In this document: one piece after another, positions 1 through 9,019 of the stretch
Numbering within the stretch: the stretch's first letter is position 1
Layout: every line of letters begins with the position of its first letter
NCBI RefSeq assembly: GCF_016918855.1
Contig: NZ_JADKYB010000031.1
Location: 33,717-97,716, forward strand
Reading direction: 5' to 3'
Origin: Actinacidiphila acididurans
GTDB taxonomy: Bacteria > Actinomycetota > Actinomycetes > Streptomycetales > Streptomycetaceae
DNA: 64,000 nt
Made by a program: the position numbers and the translations under genes
The notes under the pieces: model-generated
Databases searched by the model: none
The model's input: the letters and a program-made list of their open reading frames with translations, nothing else
What the model was told of the DNA's origin: nothing

Positions 1-1
1 C

Positions 2-661
2 GCGGACCGCGAGGTGTGGTGGCTGTACGGGGCCCGCGACGGCACGGAGCACCCGTTCGCAGCGGAGAGCCGGGACCTGCTGGCCGCACTCCCCCGCACC
101 CGCAGCCGCGTCTTCTACAGCCGTCCCGGGCCCGGCGACCGCGCGGGCGAGGACTACACCGACGCGGGCCGGCTCACCCCGGCGCGGATCGGCGGCCTGG
201 GGCTGCCGGCCGACGCGCACGCGTACCTGTGCGGGCCGCGGGCATTCATGGACGACTCCACGGCGGCCCTGGTCGACGCCGGTCTGGACCCGTCCCGGAT
301 CCACACCGAGCTGTTCGGGGCCGCGGCCGGGCTGACCCCCGGCATCGCCGCGGCGGGCGGCCGCGCCCCGCACCAGCCGGCGGGCGAGCCGGGCACCGGC
401 CCGGAGGTGACGTTCGCGCGCAGCGGCCTGACCGTGCGCTGGCCGGCCGGCTGCGCCAGCCTGCTGGAGCTGGCCGAGGCGTGCGACGTGCCGGTCCGCT
501 GGTCCTGCCGTACCGGGGTGTGCCACACCTGCGAACTGCCGCTGCTCGCCGGGGCGGTGGCCTACTCCCCCGACCCGGTCGAGCCGCCGGCCGCAGGCAA
601 CGCCCTGATCTGCTGCTCCCGTCCCGCCGACGACGTGGAGTCGGTCGTACTGGACCTGTGA
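2..661 (+). CDS. Ferredoxin-reductase/2Fe-2S oxidoreductase, C-terminal part (5' end outside window)
   Basis: The frame is open from the first bases of the window, so this is the 3' part of a longer gene. The N-terminal half reads as the NAD-binding end of a ferredoxin-NADP reductase module (WWLYGARDG and the CGPRAFMDD block that normally contacts NAD(P)). The C-terminal ~95 residues are a plant-type 2Fe-2S ferredoxin domain: Cys-x4-Cys-x2-Cys in SCRTGVCHTC plus a late Cys in LICCSRP. The FNR-then-ferredoxin order matches phthalate dioxygenase reductase-like proteins, and in streptomycetes such modules are often fused to an N-terminal MOSC domain; that domain cannot be seen here. Role: electron transfer from NAD(P)H through flavin to the cluster; partner unknown. 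Confidence 0.8.
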   Translation, partial: ADREVWWLYGARDGTEHPFAAESRDLLAALPRTRSRVFYSRPGPGDRAGEDYTDAGRLTPARIGGLGLPADAHAYLCGPRAFMDDSTAALVDAGLDPSRIHTELFGAAAGLTPGIAAAGGRAPHQPAGEPGTGPEVTFARSGLTVRWPAGCASLLELAEACDVPVRWSCRTGVCHTCELPLLAGAVAYSPDPVEPPAAGNALICCSRPADDVESVVLDL

Positions 662-670
662 GCCGGCGCG

Positions 671-1318
671 TCAGCGCACGATCCGCTGCTCCTCGGGTTC
701 CGGTTCGGCCAGGAAGGAGCCGTAGCGGGGACTGCCGTCGGGCTCGTAGGTCAGGGCGAGCACGCCGGTGGAGGTGGTCCGGCTGCCGGTGAGGCGGAAG
801 GCCGTGGCCGGGCCGTCGTCCGGGAACAGCCGGTGGCCGGCGCCGAGGACCACGGGGTAGACCAGCACCTGGAACTCGTCCACCAGGCCGTGCGCGAGCA
901 GGAAGCGGACCAGCCCGCCGCTGCCGAACACCTGGAGTTCGCCGCCCTCGGCCGCCTTCAGCTCGGTGACCGCGGCGACCGGGTCGGGGCCGAGCAGAGT
1001 GCTGTGCCGCCAGGCCGGCTCGGGCCGGGTGAGCGTGGTCGAGGCCACGTACTTGGGCAGGCCGTTCAGGGTGCGGGCGACCGGGTTGTCGTCGGAGATG
1101 TGCGGCCAGTAACCCGCGAAGATCTGGTACGTGTGCCGGCCCAGCAGGAACGCCCCGGCGGCGGCCATCCGCGCGTCGATGATCTCCCCCATGTCGTCGT
1201 CGGCGTACGGCACCTGCCATCCGCCCTGGTCGAACCCGTCCCGCCGGTCCTCCTCCGGCCCGCCCGGCGCCTGCACCACGCCGTCCATGGTCATGAAGCT
1301 CGTCACGGTCAGTCGCAT
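671..1318 (-). CDS. Dihydrofolate reductase family (RibD C-terminal-like) protein
   Basis: About 215 residues forming one RibD_C/DHFR-like fold: start MRLTVTSFMTMDGVVQAPGG, then GAFLLGRHTYQIF, and the closing LVDEFQVLVYPVVLGAGHRLF, all hallmarks of the YwjB/YyaP-type reductases. These proteins bind NADPH but their substrates are mostly unknown, so no pathway is claimed. The ATG at 1318 is chosen over the in-frame GTG nine bases upstream because a GAGGTGAGGG ribosome-binding site sits just before it. It is convergent with the upstream oxidoreductase gene and only 9 bp apart. Confidence 0.85.
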   Translation of the reverse strand: MRLTVTSFMTMDGVVQAPGGPEEDRRDGFDQGGWQVPYADDDMGEIIDARMAAAGAFLLGRHTYQIFAGYWPHISDDNPVARTLNGLPKYVASTTLTRPEPAWRHSTLLGPDPVAAVTELKAAEGGELQVFGSGGLVRFLLAHGLVDEFQVLVYPVVLGAGHRLFPDDGPATAFRLTGSRTTSTGVLALTYEPDGSPRYGSFLAEPEPEEQRIVR

Positions 1319-1486
1319 GTCCCTCACCTCACGGTGTCCGTCCGGTGTCCTGTCGCCCTTGATGACGACGGGCGCGGCCCGGATTCATCGGTTTCATCGG
1401 TACGGGGTCCCGCGCGGGCCGGTCCACGGCTGAGGTCCGTACGGGTGACGGCCGCCGCCGAGCCCGCCCGCATTCCGCTATGCCAG

Positions 1487-1503
1487 ATAGCTATGTAACA
1501 TAG
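1487..1503. promoter_or_regulatory. Palindromic operator/-10 region of the MarR-MFS operon
   Basis: Two overlapping dyads lie directly before the marR start: ATAGCTAT (1487-1494) and CTATGT-A-ACATAG (1491-1503). A TAACAT hexamer inside the second dyad ends seven bases before the ATG and could be the -10 box of a leaderless transcript. Binding of the MarR protein here would occlude the promoter, so autorepression is the simple reading (inference). Confidence 0.6.
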
Positions 1504-1508
1504 AAACC

Positions 1509-1982
1509 ATGCGGGACGGTGAGATCGAACGGCTGCGGACCCAGTTGAAGCTGCTCCAGCAGCGGCTGCGGCGTGAGGCGCTGCCCGTGCCCGGGGTGTC
1601 GCTCACGGCGGCGCGGGTGCTGGGCGCCTCGGTGCGGCTGGGCGATGGGGCGTCGCCGCGGAAGCTGGCCGAGGAGGCGCGGATGACCAGTTCGAATGTG
1701 GCCGCCGCGCTGCGCGAGCTGGAGCGGGCGGGGCTGGTGGCCCGGGAGCAGGATCCGGCGGACGGGCGGCGGGTGCTGGTCGTGGTCACCGAGGAGGGCC
1801 GGTCGGTGGTGGCCGCGCGGCGCCGGGAGCGCGACACCTGGCTGGGCCGGGCGATCGGGGAGCTGCTGGACGAGCGTGAGCAGGAGATCCTGGTGGCCGC
1901 GGGCGAACTGCTGGAGCGGCTGGCCGGGTACGAGCCGCCCGCGTCCGGACCCGCGGGCGGAACCTTGGACCGGCAGAAGTGA
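1509..1982 (+). CDS. MarR-family transcriptional regulator
   Basis: A 157-residue winged-helix regulator. The recognition helix region is SPRKLAEEARMTSSNVAAAL followed by the wing DPADGRRVLVVVTEEG, the classic MarR pattern. There is no convincing ribosome-binding site; the overlapping palindromes and a TAACAT box just upstream suggest a leaderless, self-repressed transcript. The TGA stop overlaps the GTG start of the following MFS gene (GTGA), so the two are translationally coupled. The family usually responds to small phenolics or drugs; the inducer cannot be deduced. Confidence 0.92.
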   Translation: MRDGEIERLRTQLKLLQQRLRREALPVPGVSLTAARVLGASVRLGDGASPRKLAEEARMTSSNVAAALRELERAGLVAREQDPADGRRVLVVVTEEGRSVVAARRRERDTWLGRAIGELLDEREQEILVAAGELLERLAGYEPPASGPAGGTLDRQK

Positions 1983-3286
1983 GGCCGCGGGCACTGACCG
2001 GCTGGCTGTCCCGGACCGGCTCCTCGCTCGCCGTGCGCGACTACCGGCTGTATTTCACCGGGCAGTCGGTCTCGGTGGCCGGCACCTGGATGCAGACCCT
2101 CGCGCTGGCCCTGCTGGTCCTGCAACTGTCCGGCTCGGGCACGGACCTGGGCCTGGTCACCGCGCTGCGGCTGCTGCCGTTCCTGCTGCTCGGCCCGGTC
2201 GGCGGGGTGATCGCCGACCGGCACGACAAACGGCGCCTGCTCTACGTGACGCAGTCCGCGTCCGCGTGCGTCGCCGCGGCCTTCGCGGTGCTGACCGCGG
2301 TGCACGCCGAGTCGGTGCCCCTGGTCATGGTGCTGTCGCTGCTGCTCGGCTGCTGCACCGTGCTGGACAACCCGGCCCGGCAGAGCCTGATCGCGGACCT
2401 GGTGCCGCGCGAGCACCTGGCGAACGCCGTCACCCTGAACTCGGTGTCCATGAACCTGGCCCGGGTGCTGGGCTCGGCGCTCGGCGGCGCGCTGGTCGCC
2501 GGGGTGGGCCTGACGGCCTGTTTCGCCTTCAACGCGCTGTCCTTCGGCGCGGTCCTGCTGAGCCTGGCCATGATGCGCGGCGAGCACACCCGGCCGCGGA
2601 CCCGCCCGGCCCGGGAGAAGGGCCAGGTCCGGGCGGGTCTGCGGTATGTGCGCCGGACTCCGGCGCTGGCCCTGCCGCTCATGATGCTGACGGTGATAGG
2701 CACCCTGGCGTACGAATTCCCGGTCACGTTGCCGCTGGTCGCGCGCGGCGCGTTCCACGGCGGGGCGGCGGCGTACGGCGCGATGGCCTCGGTCATGGGC
2801 GCGGGCGCGGTGGTGGGCGGCCTGGTGGCCGCCGGGCGCCGCCGCTCGGCCCGCGCCACGAGCCTGTCCGTGGCGGCCACCGGGTGGGGCGTCGCCATCC
2901 TGGCCGCCGCGCTGGCGCCCACCTTCGCCCTGGAACTGGCGGCGCTGGTGTTCGTCGGCTACGGCGCGATCACCTTCAACTCCCTGGCCAAGACCTCCCT
3001 GCAACTGGCGTCCGAGCCCGGCATGCGCGGCCGCGTCATGGCGCTGTGGGCCCTGTCCTGGGGCGGGTCCACGGCGGTCGGCGGCCCGCTGGTCGGCTGG
3101 ATCGCGCAGGAGGTGGGCAGCCGCTGGTCCCTGGTCGCCGGCGGCGCGCCGACCCTGCTGCTGGGGCTGGTCATGCTGCCCGCGCTGCGCGGCATCGACC
3201 GCGGGGGCGCCGGGCCGGTGCCCGCCCCGGCGTCCTCCCGCCCGGTGGCGGGGTCCGGCAACGCGGAGCCCAGCAAGCAGGGGTGA
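1979..3286 (+). CDS. MFS efflux transporter
   Basis: 435 residues with about 10-12 hydrophobic segments, in the MFS_3/enterobactin-exporter-like branch (FTGQSVSVAGTWMQTLALALL near the start; GPVGGVIADRHDKRRLL as the loop 2-3 signature motif A; PARQSLIADLVPREHLANAV). Such proteins export drugs or siderophores using proton motive force. It starts at a GTG overlapping the MarR stop codon. The C-terminal tail (GIDRGGAGPVPAPASSRP onward) is disordered and cytoplasmic. Coupling to MarR makes inducible drug export the most likely role; the substrate is unknown. Confidence 0.9.
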   Translation: MRPRALTGWLSRTGSSLAVRDYRLYFTGQSVSVAGTWMQTLALALLVLQLSGSGTDLGLVTALRLLPFLLLGPVGGVIADRHDKRRLLYVTQSASACVAAAFAVLTAVHAESVPLVMVLSLLLGCCTVLDNPARQSLIADLVPREHLANAVTLNSVSMNLARVLGSALGGALVAGVGLTACFAFNALSFGAVLLSLAMMRGEHTRPRTRPAREKGQVRAGLRYVRRTPALALPLMMLTVIGTLAYEFPVTLPLVARGAFHGGAAAYGAMASVMGAGAVVGGLVAAGRRRSARATSLSVAATGWGVAILAAALAPTFALELAALVFVGYGAITFNSLAKTSLQLASEPGMRGRVMALWALSWGGSTAVGGPLVGWIAQEVGSRWSLVAGGAPTLLLGLVMLPALRGIDRGGAGPVPAPASSRPVAGSGNAEPSKQG

Positions 3287-3333
3287 GCCCCGGGGCGTTG
3301 CAGGGGCGGGCCCGGACCAGGGAGTGAGCGGGC

Positions 3334-4338
3334 TCAGGAGGCGATCGAAGCGGTGCGCCGGGCGACGGCCTCGCGGGTCTCCTCGGCGATCAGGTCCGCG
3401 TTCACGGCCGCACCGGCCCGCACGCCCGCGGCGGCCGAGCCGATGACCTGGCCGACCAGGTCCGTGACGTTGCCGGCCACCCACACGCCGGGCACGGAGG
3501 TCTGTCCCATCGGGTCCGCCGGGACGGCGCTGCCGATCACCGTGCCGGCCATCTCCTGCTCGACCGGCACCAGCCCGAGGGGCGCGAGGAAGCCGGCCCG
3601 CGCGGTCAGCCGCCCGGCGACGGCCAGCGCCTCGCAGGGCACGACCGTGCCGTCGGCCAGCCGGACCCCGGTCATGCCGTTCCCGTTCCGTTCCAGGGCG
3701 CGCACCTCGCCGTCCACCACGGCGACGCCGCGCGCGGCGAGCTGCTCGTACTCCTGCTCGGCCGGCTCGGGGCCGGTGTGCAGGAAGAGGGTGACGTGCG
3801 GGCTCCACTGCCGCCAGAGCAGGGCCTGGTGGACGGCCATGGGCCCGGTCGCGAGGACGCCGATCCGCCGGTCCCGTACCTCCCAGCCGTGGCAGTACGG
3901 GCAGTGCACCACGTCGGAGCCCCACAACTCGGTCAGTCCCGGCAGGTCGGGCAGTTCGTCCACCAGGCCGGTGGCCACCAGGAGGCGACGGCCGCCGAAC
4001 CGGGTGCCGTCGGCGAGGGCGACGCCGAACCCTTCGGGCTCGCGCCCGGCGGACACGACCGTGCCCTCGGCGATCCGCACCCCGTAGCCAGCCGCCTCCC
4101 GCCGTCCGGCGGCCAGCAGCTCGGCCGGGGGCGTGCCCTCGTGCCCGAGGTAGACGTGCACTCCCGAGGCCGGCGCGTTGCGCGGCTGCCCGCCGTCCAC
4201 CACCAGCACCGAGCGCCTGGCCCGGCCCAGCGTCACTGCCGCGGCCAGCCCGGCCGCCCCGCCGCCGATCACCACGACGTCGTACCGGCCGCCCGCCGGG
4301 TCCGGCCGCGTCCCGATGTCTTCCCGCTCCGCGTTCAT
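3334..4338 (-). CDS. NAD(P)/FAD-dependent thioredoxin-reductase-like oxidoreductase
   Basis: 334 residues. An FAD-binding GxGxxG (VVVIGGGAAGLAAAVTLGRA) opens the protein, a redox-active CPYC motif lies at residues 146-149 (VVHCPYCHGWEV), and the FAD-closing motif VWVAGNVTD is near the end. This is the thioredoxin reductase/alkyl hydroperoxide reductase F fold, but no thioredoxin gene is adjacent, so it may act on another small disulfide, as in GliT/HlmI-like dithiol oxidases. Start at ATG 4338, preceded by GGGAG. Convergent with the MFS gene. Confidence 0.85.
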   Translation of the reverse strand: MNAEREDIGTRPDPAGGRYDVVVIGGGAAGLAAAVTLGRARRSVLVVDGGQPRNAPASGVHVYLGHEGTPPAELLAAGRREAAGYGVRIAEGTVVSAGREPEGFGVALADGTRFGGRRLLVATGLVDELPDLPGLTELWGSDVVHCPYCHGWEVRDRRIGVLATGPMAVHQALLWRQWSPHVTLFLHTGPEPAEQEYEQLAARGVAVVDGEVRALERNGNGMTGVRLADGTVVPCEALAVAGRLTARAGFLAPLGLVPVEQEMAGTVIGSAVPADPMGQTSVPGVWVAGNVTDLVGQVIGSAAAGVRAGAAVNADLIAEETREAVARRTASIAS

Positions 4339-4456
4339 GCGGTGCTCCCTTCGTCCGGGGGCCCACGGTGCGCCGGATGGTGCCAGTTCGACAAACATCG
4401 TTGCCGGACCGGCAAAGGCGACAGGAAGGCTCCGGAGTCCGCTCCCGCCGCGCGGC

Positions 4457-4714
4457 TCAGTCCGCGGTGACACCCCAGTAGCCGATCGCGGCCGGTTGCC
4501 CGTCCACGTGGAGCACGACACAGTTGCCGGCGGCGCGGTCGGGGAAGTCCAGGCGATCGGACCTCAAGGCGTCGTGCCACTCGGCCTCGGTGGGCCGGCC
4601 GCCGGGACACCAGGCGCGGATCTCCTCCCGCGTCAACGACCGCATGAAGGGACCCCACGCCGCCGCCGGATCCGGCCGGTACGGACCCGTGTGGATCCAC
4701 CCGTTGCCGCCCAC
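4457..4714 (-). CDS. Small hypothetical protein
   Basis: About 85 residues, GNGWIHTGPYRPDPAAAWGP then RSLTREEIRAW and CVVLHVDGQPAAIGYWGVTAD. No family is recognised. The GTG at 4714 is preferred because GGGGAGG lies eight bases upstream; a second GTG nine bases further out would leave no room for it. Codon-position bias supports coding. It lies upstream of, and on the same strand as, the thioredoxin-reductase-like gene but 118 bp away, so co-transcription is uncertain. Confidence 0.6.
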   Translation of the reverse strand: MGGNGWIHTGPYRPDPAAAWGPFMRSLTREEIRAWCPGGRPTEAEWHDALRSDRLDFPDRAAGNCVVLHVDGQPAAIGYWGVTAD

Positions 4715-4937
4715 GTGGGCCACCTCCCCTGCCGTCCTTCTTGATCGATGACCGCAGCGTAGGGGCGGGCACCGACAACGAGGGATGCCGGACGTGATAT
4801 GCGACTCAACTGCTCCGAATGGCGGGCGATCCCGAAGTATCGTGCTAGAGCCGCGTCTTGACATCGACCTCCACGCTTGGCGGCTTTGCATCTTTCGCGG
4901 CATTTCGTGGGCCTTGAGAGAGAAAGGGGGGCATCTG

Positions 4938-6122
4938 ATGGTCGCTTACGTGTGTCCTCCTGTCGTGTTGCAGGGCGAACACGTCGTGCACACCGACCGG
5001 ATCCTGGCGGAGGTACGGGAGCGGCACCCGCGGGCGCCGTGGCTGTCGCGGATGGACGGCATCGCGGCGAGCACGGGGATCGCCGCTCGCGGGTGGATGC
5101 TGCCGCTGGACGCGGCGGTGTCGGCGAGCACCGGCGGCGGCCTGCGCTTCCCGGCCGCCCCCGCCGCCCGGGAGGCGCTGGCCGGGGGCGGGTTCACGGA
5201 GGCGGACGTGGCGCGGGCGATCGCCGCGCTCGAGGTGATCCCCGCGCCGCAGACCATCGAGGAGCGTACGGCGCCGGCCTGGGCGGCCGTGCAGGAGTAC
5301 GGGGAGCGGGCCGCCCGCGGCGCCCTGGCGGCGGCCGGCGTGACGGCGAGCGACGTGGACTGCCTGATCACGAGTCATTCCACCACCCCGGCCCTGCCCG
5401 GCCTCGACCTGGCGCTGCTCAACCGGCTGCCGCTGCGCGGGAACGTCCTGCTGCTGCCGGCCACCCAGTGGGCCTGCATCGCCGGGACCCGCTCCCTCGC
5501 GCTGGCGGCCGACCTGGTCGCCGCGGACCCGGACCGGGTCGTCCTGATCGTCATATCGGAGGCGCTGAGCACCACGTACCAGCCGTCCGACGACTCGCTG
5601 GAATCCCTCATCGTCCGGCTGCTGTTCGCGGACACCGCGGTGGCCGCCGTGGTCACCGGCCGCCCCCGGGACGAATCGATTCTGCAGCTGGACGCGACCT
5701 GGCACCACACCCTGCCCGGCACCGCGGACCTGCACCGGCTGGAGACACGGGTCGACGGCACGCACTTCGTCATGGACCGGCGCGGCCCCCGTGCCGTGCA
5801 GGAGACGGTCGCCGCCATGTGGGAGTGGCTGCGCGTACGCCACCAGGACGACGGCACGCTCTGGCACCCGGACCTGCTGCTCGCGCACCCGGGCGGCACA
5901 CGGGTGCTGGAGTACATGGAGCAGACCATGCCCGCGGACTGGCCGGCGGACCTGCTCGCGTACAGCAGGGAGAGCTACACCACCGGCAACCGCGGCGGCG
6001 CCGCGGTCTTCGACATCCTGCGGCGGGCGTACGACGCCGGGCAGAAGAGCGGCGACCGTGCGGTGCTGTACGCGGCCGCGCCGGGGCTCACTGCGACGTC
6101 CGTGGAGGGGCGGTGGCTGTAG
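4938..6122 (+). CDS. Type III polyketide synthase (chalcone synthase-like)
   Basis: 394 residues with the thiolase fold of type III PKS/KAS III enzymes. The catalytic triad is visible: Cys180 in TQWACIAGTRSLALAADL, His317 in LLLAHPGGTRVL and Asn351 in TTGNRGGAAVF. Such enzymes condense a CoA starter with malonyl-CoA units to pyrones, resorcinols or naphthalenes. ATG 4938 has an AAAGGGGGG ribosome-binding site. A perfect TTGACA lies at 4858-4863 but no convincing -10 follows. There is no neighbouring cytochrome P450, methyltransferase or oxygenase, so any tailoring genes are elsewhere or absent. The context around Cys180 (ACIAG) differs from the usual GC-x-GG of RppA-like enzymes. Confidence 0.85.
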   Translation: MVAYVCPPVVLQGEHVVHTDRILAEVRERHPRAPWLSRMDGIAASTGIAARGWMLPLDAAVSASTGGGLRFPAAPAAREALAGGGFTEADVARAIAALEVIPAPQTIEERTAPAWAAVQEYGERAARGALAAAGVTASDVDCLITSHSTTPALPGLDLALLNRLPLRGNVLLLPATQWACIAGTRSLALAADLVAADPDRVVLIVISEALSTTYQPSDDSLESLIVRLLFADTAVAAVVTGRPRDESILQLDATWHHTLPGTADLHRLETRVDGTHFVMDRRGPRAVQETVAAMWEWLRVRHQDDGTLWHPDLLLAHPGGTRVLEYMEQTMPADWPADLLAYSRESYTTGNRGGAAVFDILRRAYDAGQKSGDRAVLYAAAPGLTATSVEGRWL

Positions 6123-6177
6123 CGGGTGAGCAACCGGTGGTGGGCCGAGTCGCCCGCAGCCGATCGTCGCCCGGTCG

Positions 6178-8466
6178 CTAGTCGTCCAGTTCGGCCCAGA
6201 CGACCTTGCCCGGATCGGTCCACCGCACGCCCCAGCGGGTGGTGAGCTTGTGGACCACGAACAGGCCGCGCCCGGCGCCCTCGAGCAGGTCGGCGCGGCG
6301 CAGGCGCGGGCGGCCGTTGCCGCAGTCGGCGACCTCGCACACCAGGCGGCGGCCGACGCGTATCAGCCGCATCGTGACCGGGCCGGTCCCGAACCGCACG
6401 GCATTGGTGACCAGTTCACTGACCACGGTCAGCATGTTGTGCCGCAGTCCCTCGCCGGTGGGCCAGCGTTCGAGGTGCGCGGAGACCAGGGCCCGGGCGC
6501 GAGCCGGTGCGTGCTCGCCGGGCGGCAGGTGCCAGGTCGCCGTGTCCTGGTCGGGCCGGCCCGACATGCGGGCGAGCATCAGGGTGACGTCGTCGCGGCG
6601 GCGCCCCTGCGGCGCCAGGTCGGCCACCATGCGGCGGGCGGCCTGCGGCAGGTCGTCCCAGGGCTGCACCTGCCGGACCGCCTCGGTGAGGCGGTCGATG
6701 CCCTCGTCGATCGAGGCGGCGGGGTCCTCCACCAGGCCGTCGGTGTACAGGGCCAGCAGTGTCCCGGGCGGCACCTCGACCTCGTGGATGTCGTACGGCT
6801 CCCGCAGGCTGAACTGCGCGCCGAGCCCCGGGTGCGGCCGGGCGGCGACGATCTCGGCGGACCCGTCCGGGCGGACCAGGACCGGCGGCAGGTGCCCGGC
6901 GCTGGAGATCGCGCACTTGTGCTCCACCGGGTCGTAGAGCGCGATGGCGCAGGTGGAGCCGAGCGCGCTGTAGCCGGCCGCCAGGCCCGCGTCGGTGTCG
7001 TCCAGCAGGGTGACCGTCTCGTCCAGGCAGGCCAGCACCTCCGCGGGCCCGAGCCCGGCCGACAGCAGGGCGCGGGCCTCCATGCTCAACTGCCCCATGG
7101 CCGCCGCGGCCCCCAGGCCGTGCCCGACGACGTCGCCGACCACCAGCGCGGTACGGCCCCCCGGCAGCGGAAAGGTGTTCACCCAGTCGCCGCCGACGCC
7201 CGCGCTGTCCGGGGTGGTGGGCTGGTAGACGCTGGCGACCTCGATGGTGTCGCTGTCGGCGCGCGGCAGCAGGCGGCGCTGCAGCGCCAGTACCTGGGCG
7301 TGCTCGCGCTGGTGCTGGCGGGCCAGGTCGACGTGGTGGGCGGTCTTGGCGACGAGTTCCTGGAGGTCGAGCAGTTCGCTGTCGCGGAAGGGGTGCTCGG
7401 GGCGCCGCCAGACCTGCGCCACGCCCAGCACGATGTGGCCGTCCGCGCCGTCCGCGCCGTCGGGGGCGTCCACCATCAGCGGGATGCACGCGACGCTCAG
7501 CGGTCCGGTACCGGGTACGAGCGCGTGCGTCAGCCGCCCGTCGCCGAGCACCCGCTCGATCGCCTCCCGGTCCGGCAGCACGATCGTGGCGGGCACGTCC
7601 TGCCGCGCGACCGCCCCGGCGAGCAGCCGGCTGGCCTCCGCCGGCAGGTTGTCGCCCGGGGTCAGGAATCCCTGCGGCCAGTGCCGGTCCGGCTCCAGGG
7701 CCGCGCGCCGCAGCCGTACGGGCTCCTGCGCCTGCTCGCTGACCGCCTCGCCGGTCCACACCGCGAAGTCCAGGTCGACCGCGGCCACCTCGCCCCACGG
7801 CAGCAGGGAGCGGGCCAGGGACTGCGCGGTCTCGCCGATGTCCAGGGACGTGCCGATCGCGGTGGCCGAGGCGTAGAGGTGCAGCCGCTTGGCCATGGCG
7901 ATCAGCGAGACGGTCAGGCCCTCCTCCGGCTCCGTGGCCGGCAGGATGCTCATGGACACCAGCAGGTCGGACCCGTCCGCGCGCCGGAGCCGCTGGACGC
8001 GCGCCACGTGTGCCTCACGTGTCTCGACCACCTGGCGCAGTCGCTGCGTGACCGTGGGTACGTCAGCGGACGGCAGCAGATCGGTGAAGGCGCATCCGAG
8101 CACGACCCGCAGTCCCTCGAACGGGGTAGCACTCAGGTTGGTGCCGACGATCCGCAGATCGCGGTCGAGGTTGACGGCGCCCAGTATCTGCTCCTGGCCA
8201 CCGCCCCCGCGCCGGTCCTTGTCCTGGTCGCGGTCCTGGCCCCGGTCCTGGTCAGGGCCCTGGTCACGGTCCGGTCGGGGGTCCTGGTCACCGTCCCGGT
8301 CGCGGCCCTGTTCGCGGTCCGCGTCGCGGTCTTCGGAACGGTCTTCCGCGCCTTCGTCCGGCCGGGCGTCGTCGTCGCCCGGCTCCGCCCCGTGCGGGGG
8401 CACGAAATCCGCGAGTGCCCGGCTGACCAGGTCGTTTGGCGATGTGGAGGGGGGTATGGAGTTCAT
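6178..8466 (-). CDS. PAS-GAF-SpoIIE phosphatase with C-terminal HATPase domain
   Basis: 762 residues. Order: disordered Asp/Arg/Gln-rich stretch (~25-90), PAS (~92-190), GAF (~195-395), SpoIIE/PP2C phosphatase (~410-620; metal ligands in GGDW, VVGDVVGHG, YTDGLVE and RRDDVTL) and an RsbW-like HATPase (~635-760; SELVTNAVRFG, ADCGNG, GRGLFVVHKL). These proteins control partner-switching of anti-anti-sigma factors in stress and development; no STAS partner gene is nearby. The start at 8466 (MNSIPPSTS) is chosen because residues upstream read as non-coding. The Asp/Arg stretch is encoded by a degenerate hexamer-like repeat (about 8214-8345). Confidence 0.9.
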   Translation of the reverse strand: MNSIPPSTSPNDLVSRALADFVPPHGAEPGDDDARPDEGAEDRSEDRDADREQGRDRDGDQDPRPDRDQGPDQDRGQDRDQDKDRRGGGGQEQILGAVNLDRDLRIVGTNLSATPFEGLRVVLGCAFTDLLPSADVPTVTQRLRQVVETREAHVARVQRLRRADGSDLLVSMSILPATEPEEGLTVSLIAMAKRLHLYASATAIGTSLDIGETAQSLARSLLPWGEVAAVDLDFAVWTGEAVSEQAQEPVRLRRAALEPDRHWPQGFLTPGDNLPAEASRLLAGAVARQDVPATIVLPDREAIERVLGDGRLTHALVPGTGPLSVACIPLMVDAPDGADGADGHIVLGVAQVWRRPEHPFRDSELLDLQELVAKTAHHVDLARQHQREHAQVLALQRRLLPRADSDTIEVASVYQPTTPDSAGVGGDWVNTFPLPGGRTALVVGDVVGHGLGAAAAMGQLSMEARALLSAGLGPAEVLACLDETVTLLDDTDAGLAAGYSALGSTCAIALYDPVEHKCAISSAGHLPPVLVRPDGSAEIVAARPHPGLGAQFSLREPYDIHEVEVPPGTLLALYTDGLVEDPAASIDEGIDRLTEAVRQVQPWDDLPQAARRMVADLAPQGRRRDDVTLMLARMSGRPDQDTATWHLPPGEHAPARARALVSAHLERWPTGEGLRHNMLTVVSELVTNAVRFGTGPVTMRLIRVGRRLVCEVADCGNGRPRLRRADLLEGAGRGLFVVHKLTTRWGVRWTDPGKVVWAELDD

Positions 8467-9019
8467 ACTGCGCTCACCGCTCGCCGTTCCGGCGCGTACC
8501 GGATGCGTTCCCGAGTCAGTGCGATCAAGCCCCGAGATCCCGTACCGCACACACGTACTGCATAACACATATGGCGGACCCGATACACAAATGAGTGAGT
8601 CGGCCACTTGGTCGCCCGCGGCAAACACCGCGCCGTCCGGCTTCGTACCGCCCGCCCCCACGCGGCGTCCGACGGCCCGGGGACCGTGACAGCCGGCGCC
8701 TCCGATTTCCACCACGCGGAACCAGGCCTATGCGCAGGTCCTGGGCCGCGGATCCCCACGTTTTCGATCGTGCTCTCCTTGCCCATGAGCCGTGGCGCCG
8801 TGCTTGCCGGTGATCATCCCACGGCGCGTGCAATTATGCGGCCGCGTGCCGGAAGAGAGCGGCACGTCTTTTCCCCAGCCTCTCCCCCGGCCCGCGGTCC
8901 GCTGAGCGGAGCGGAGCCTGGTGCGGCCGGGACGACGCCGTGACACTCGGACGACCGGTGCGAGAACGGGTCGACGAGCGGGTCGACGACCGGTTCGGGG
9001 GAATTCCGAGGGGTCGGAA
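8467..9019. other. Gene-free stretch between divergent genes
   Basis: 553 bp between the SpoIIE gene (left, minus) and the ATPase gene (right, plus). It contains an AT-richer patch around 8555-8600 (CACATATGGCGG and flanks) that may hold the SpoIIE promoter. Open frames here have no supporting protein features on either strand. No strong hairpin or repeat was seen. Confidence 0.5.

Noticed and set aside
4858..4890. TTGACA as a full promoter for the type III PKS gene
   Set aside because: The -35 is perfect, but no acceptable -10 is found at 16-19 bases, so it was not listed as a promoter.
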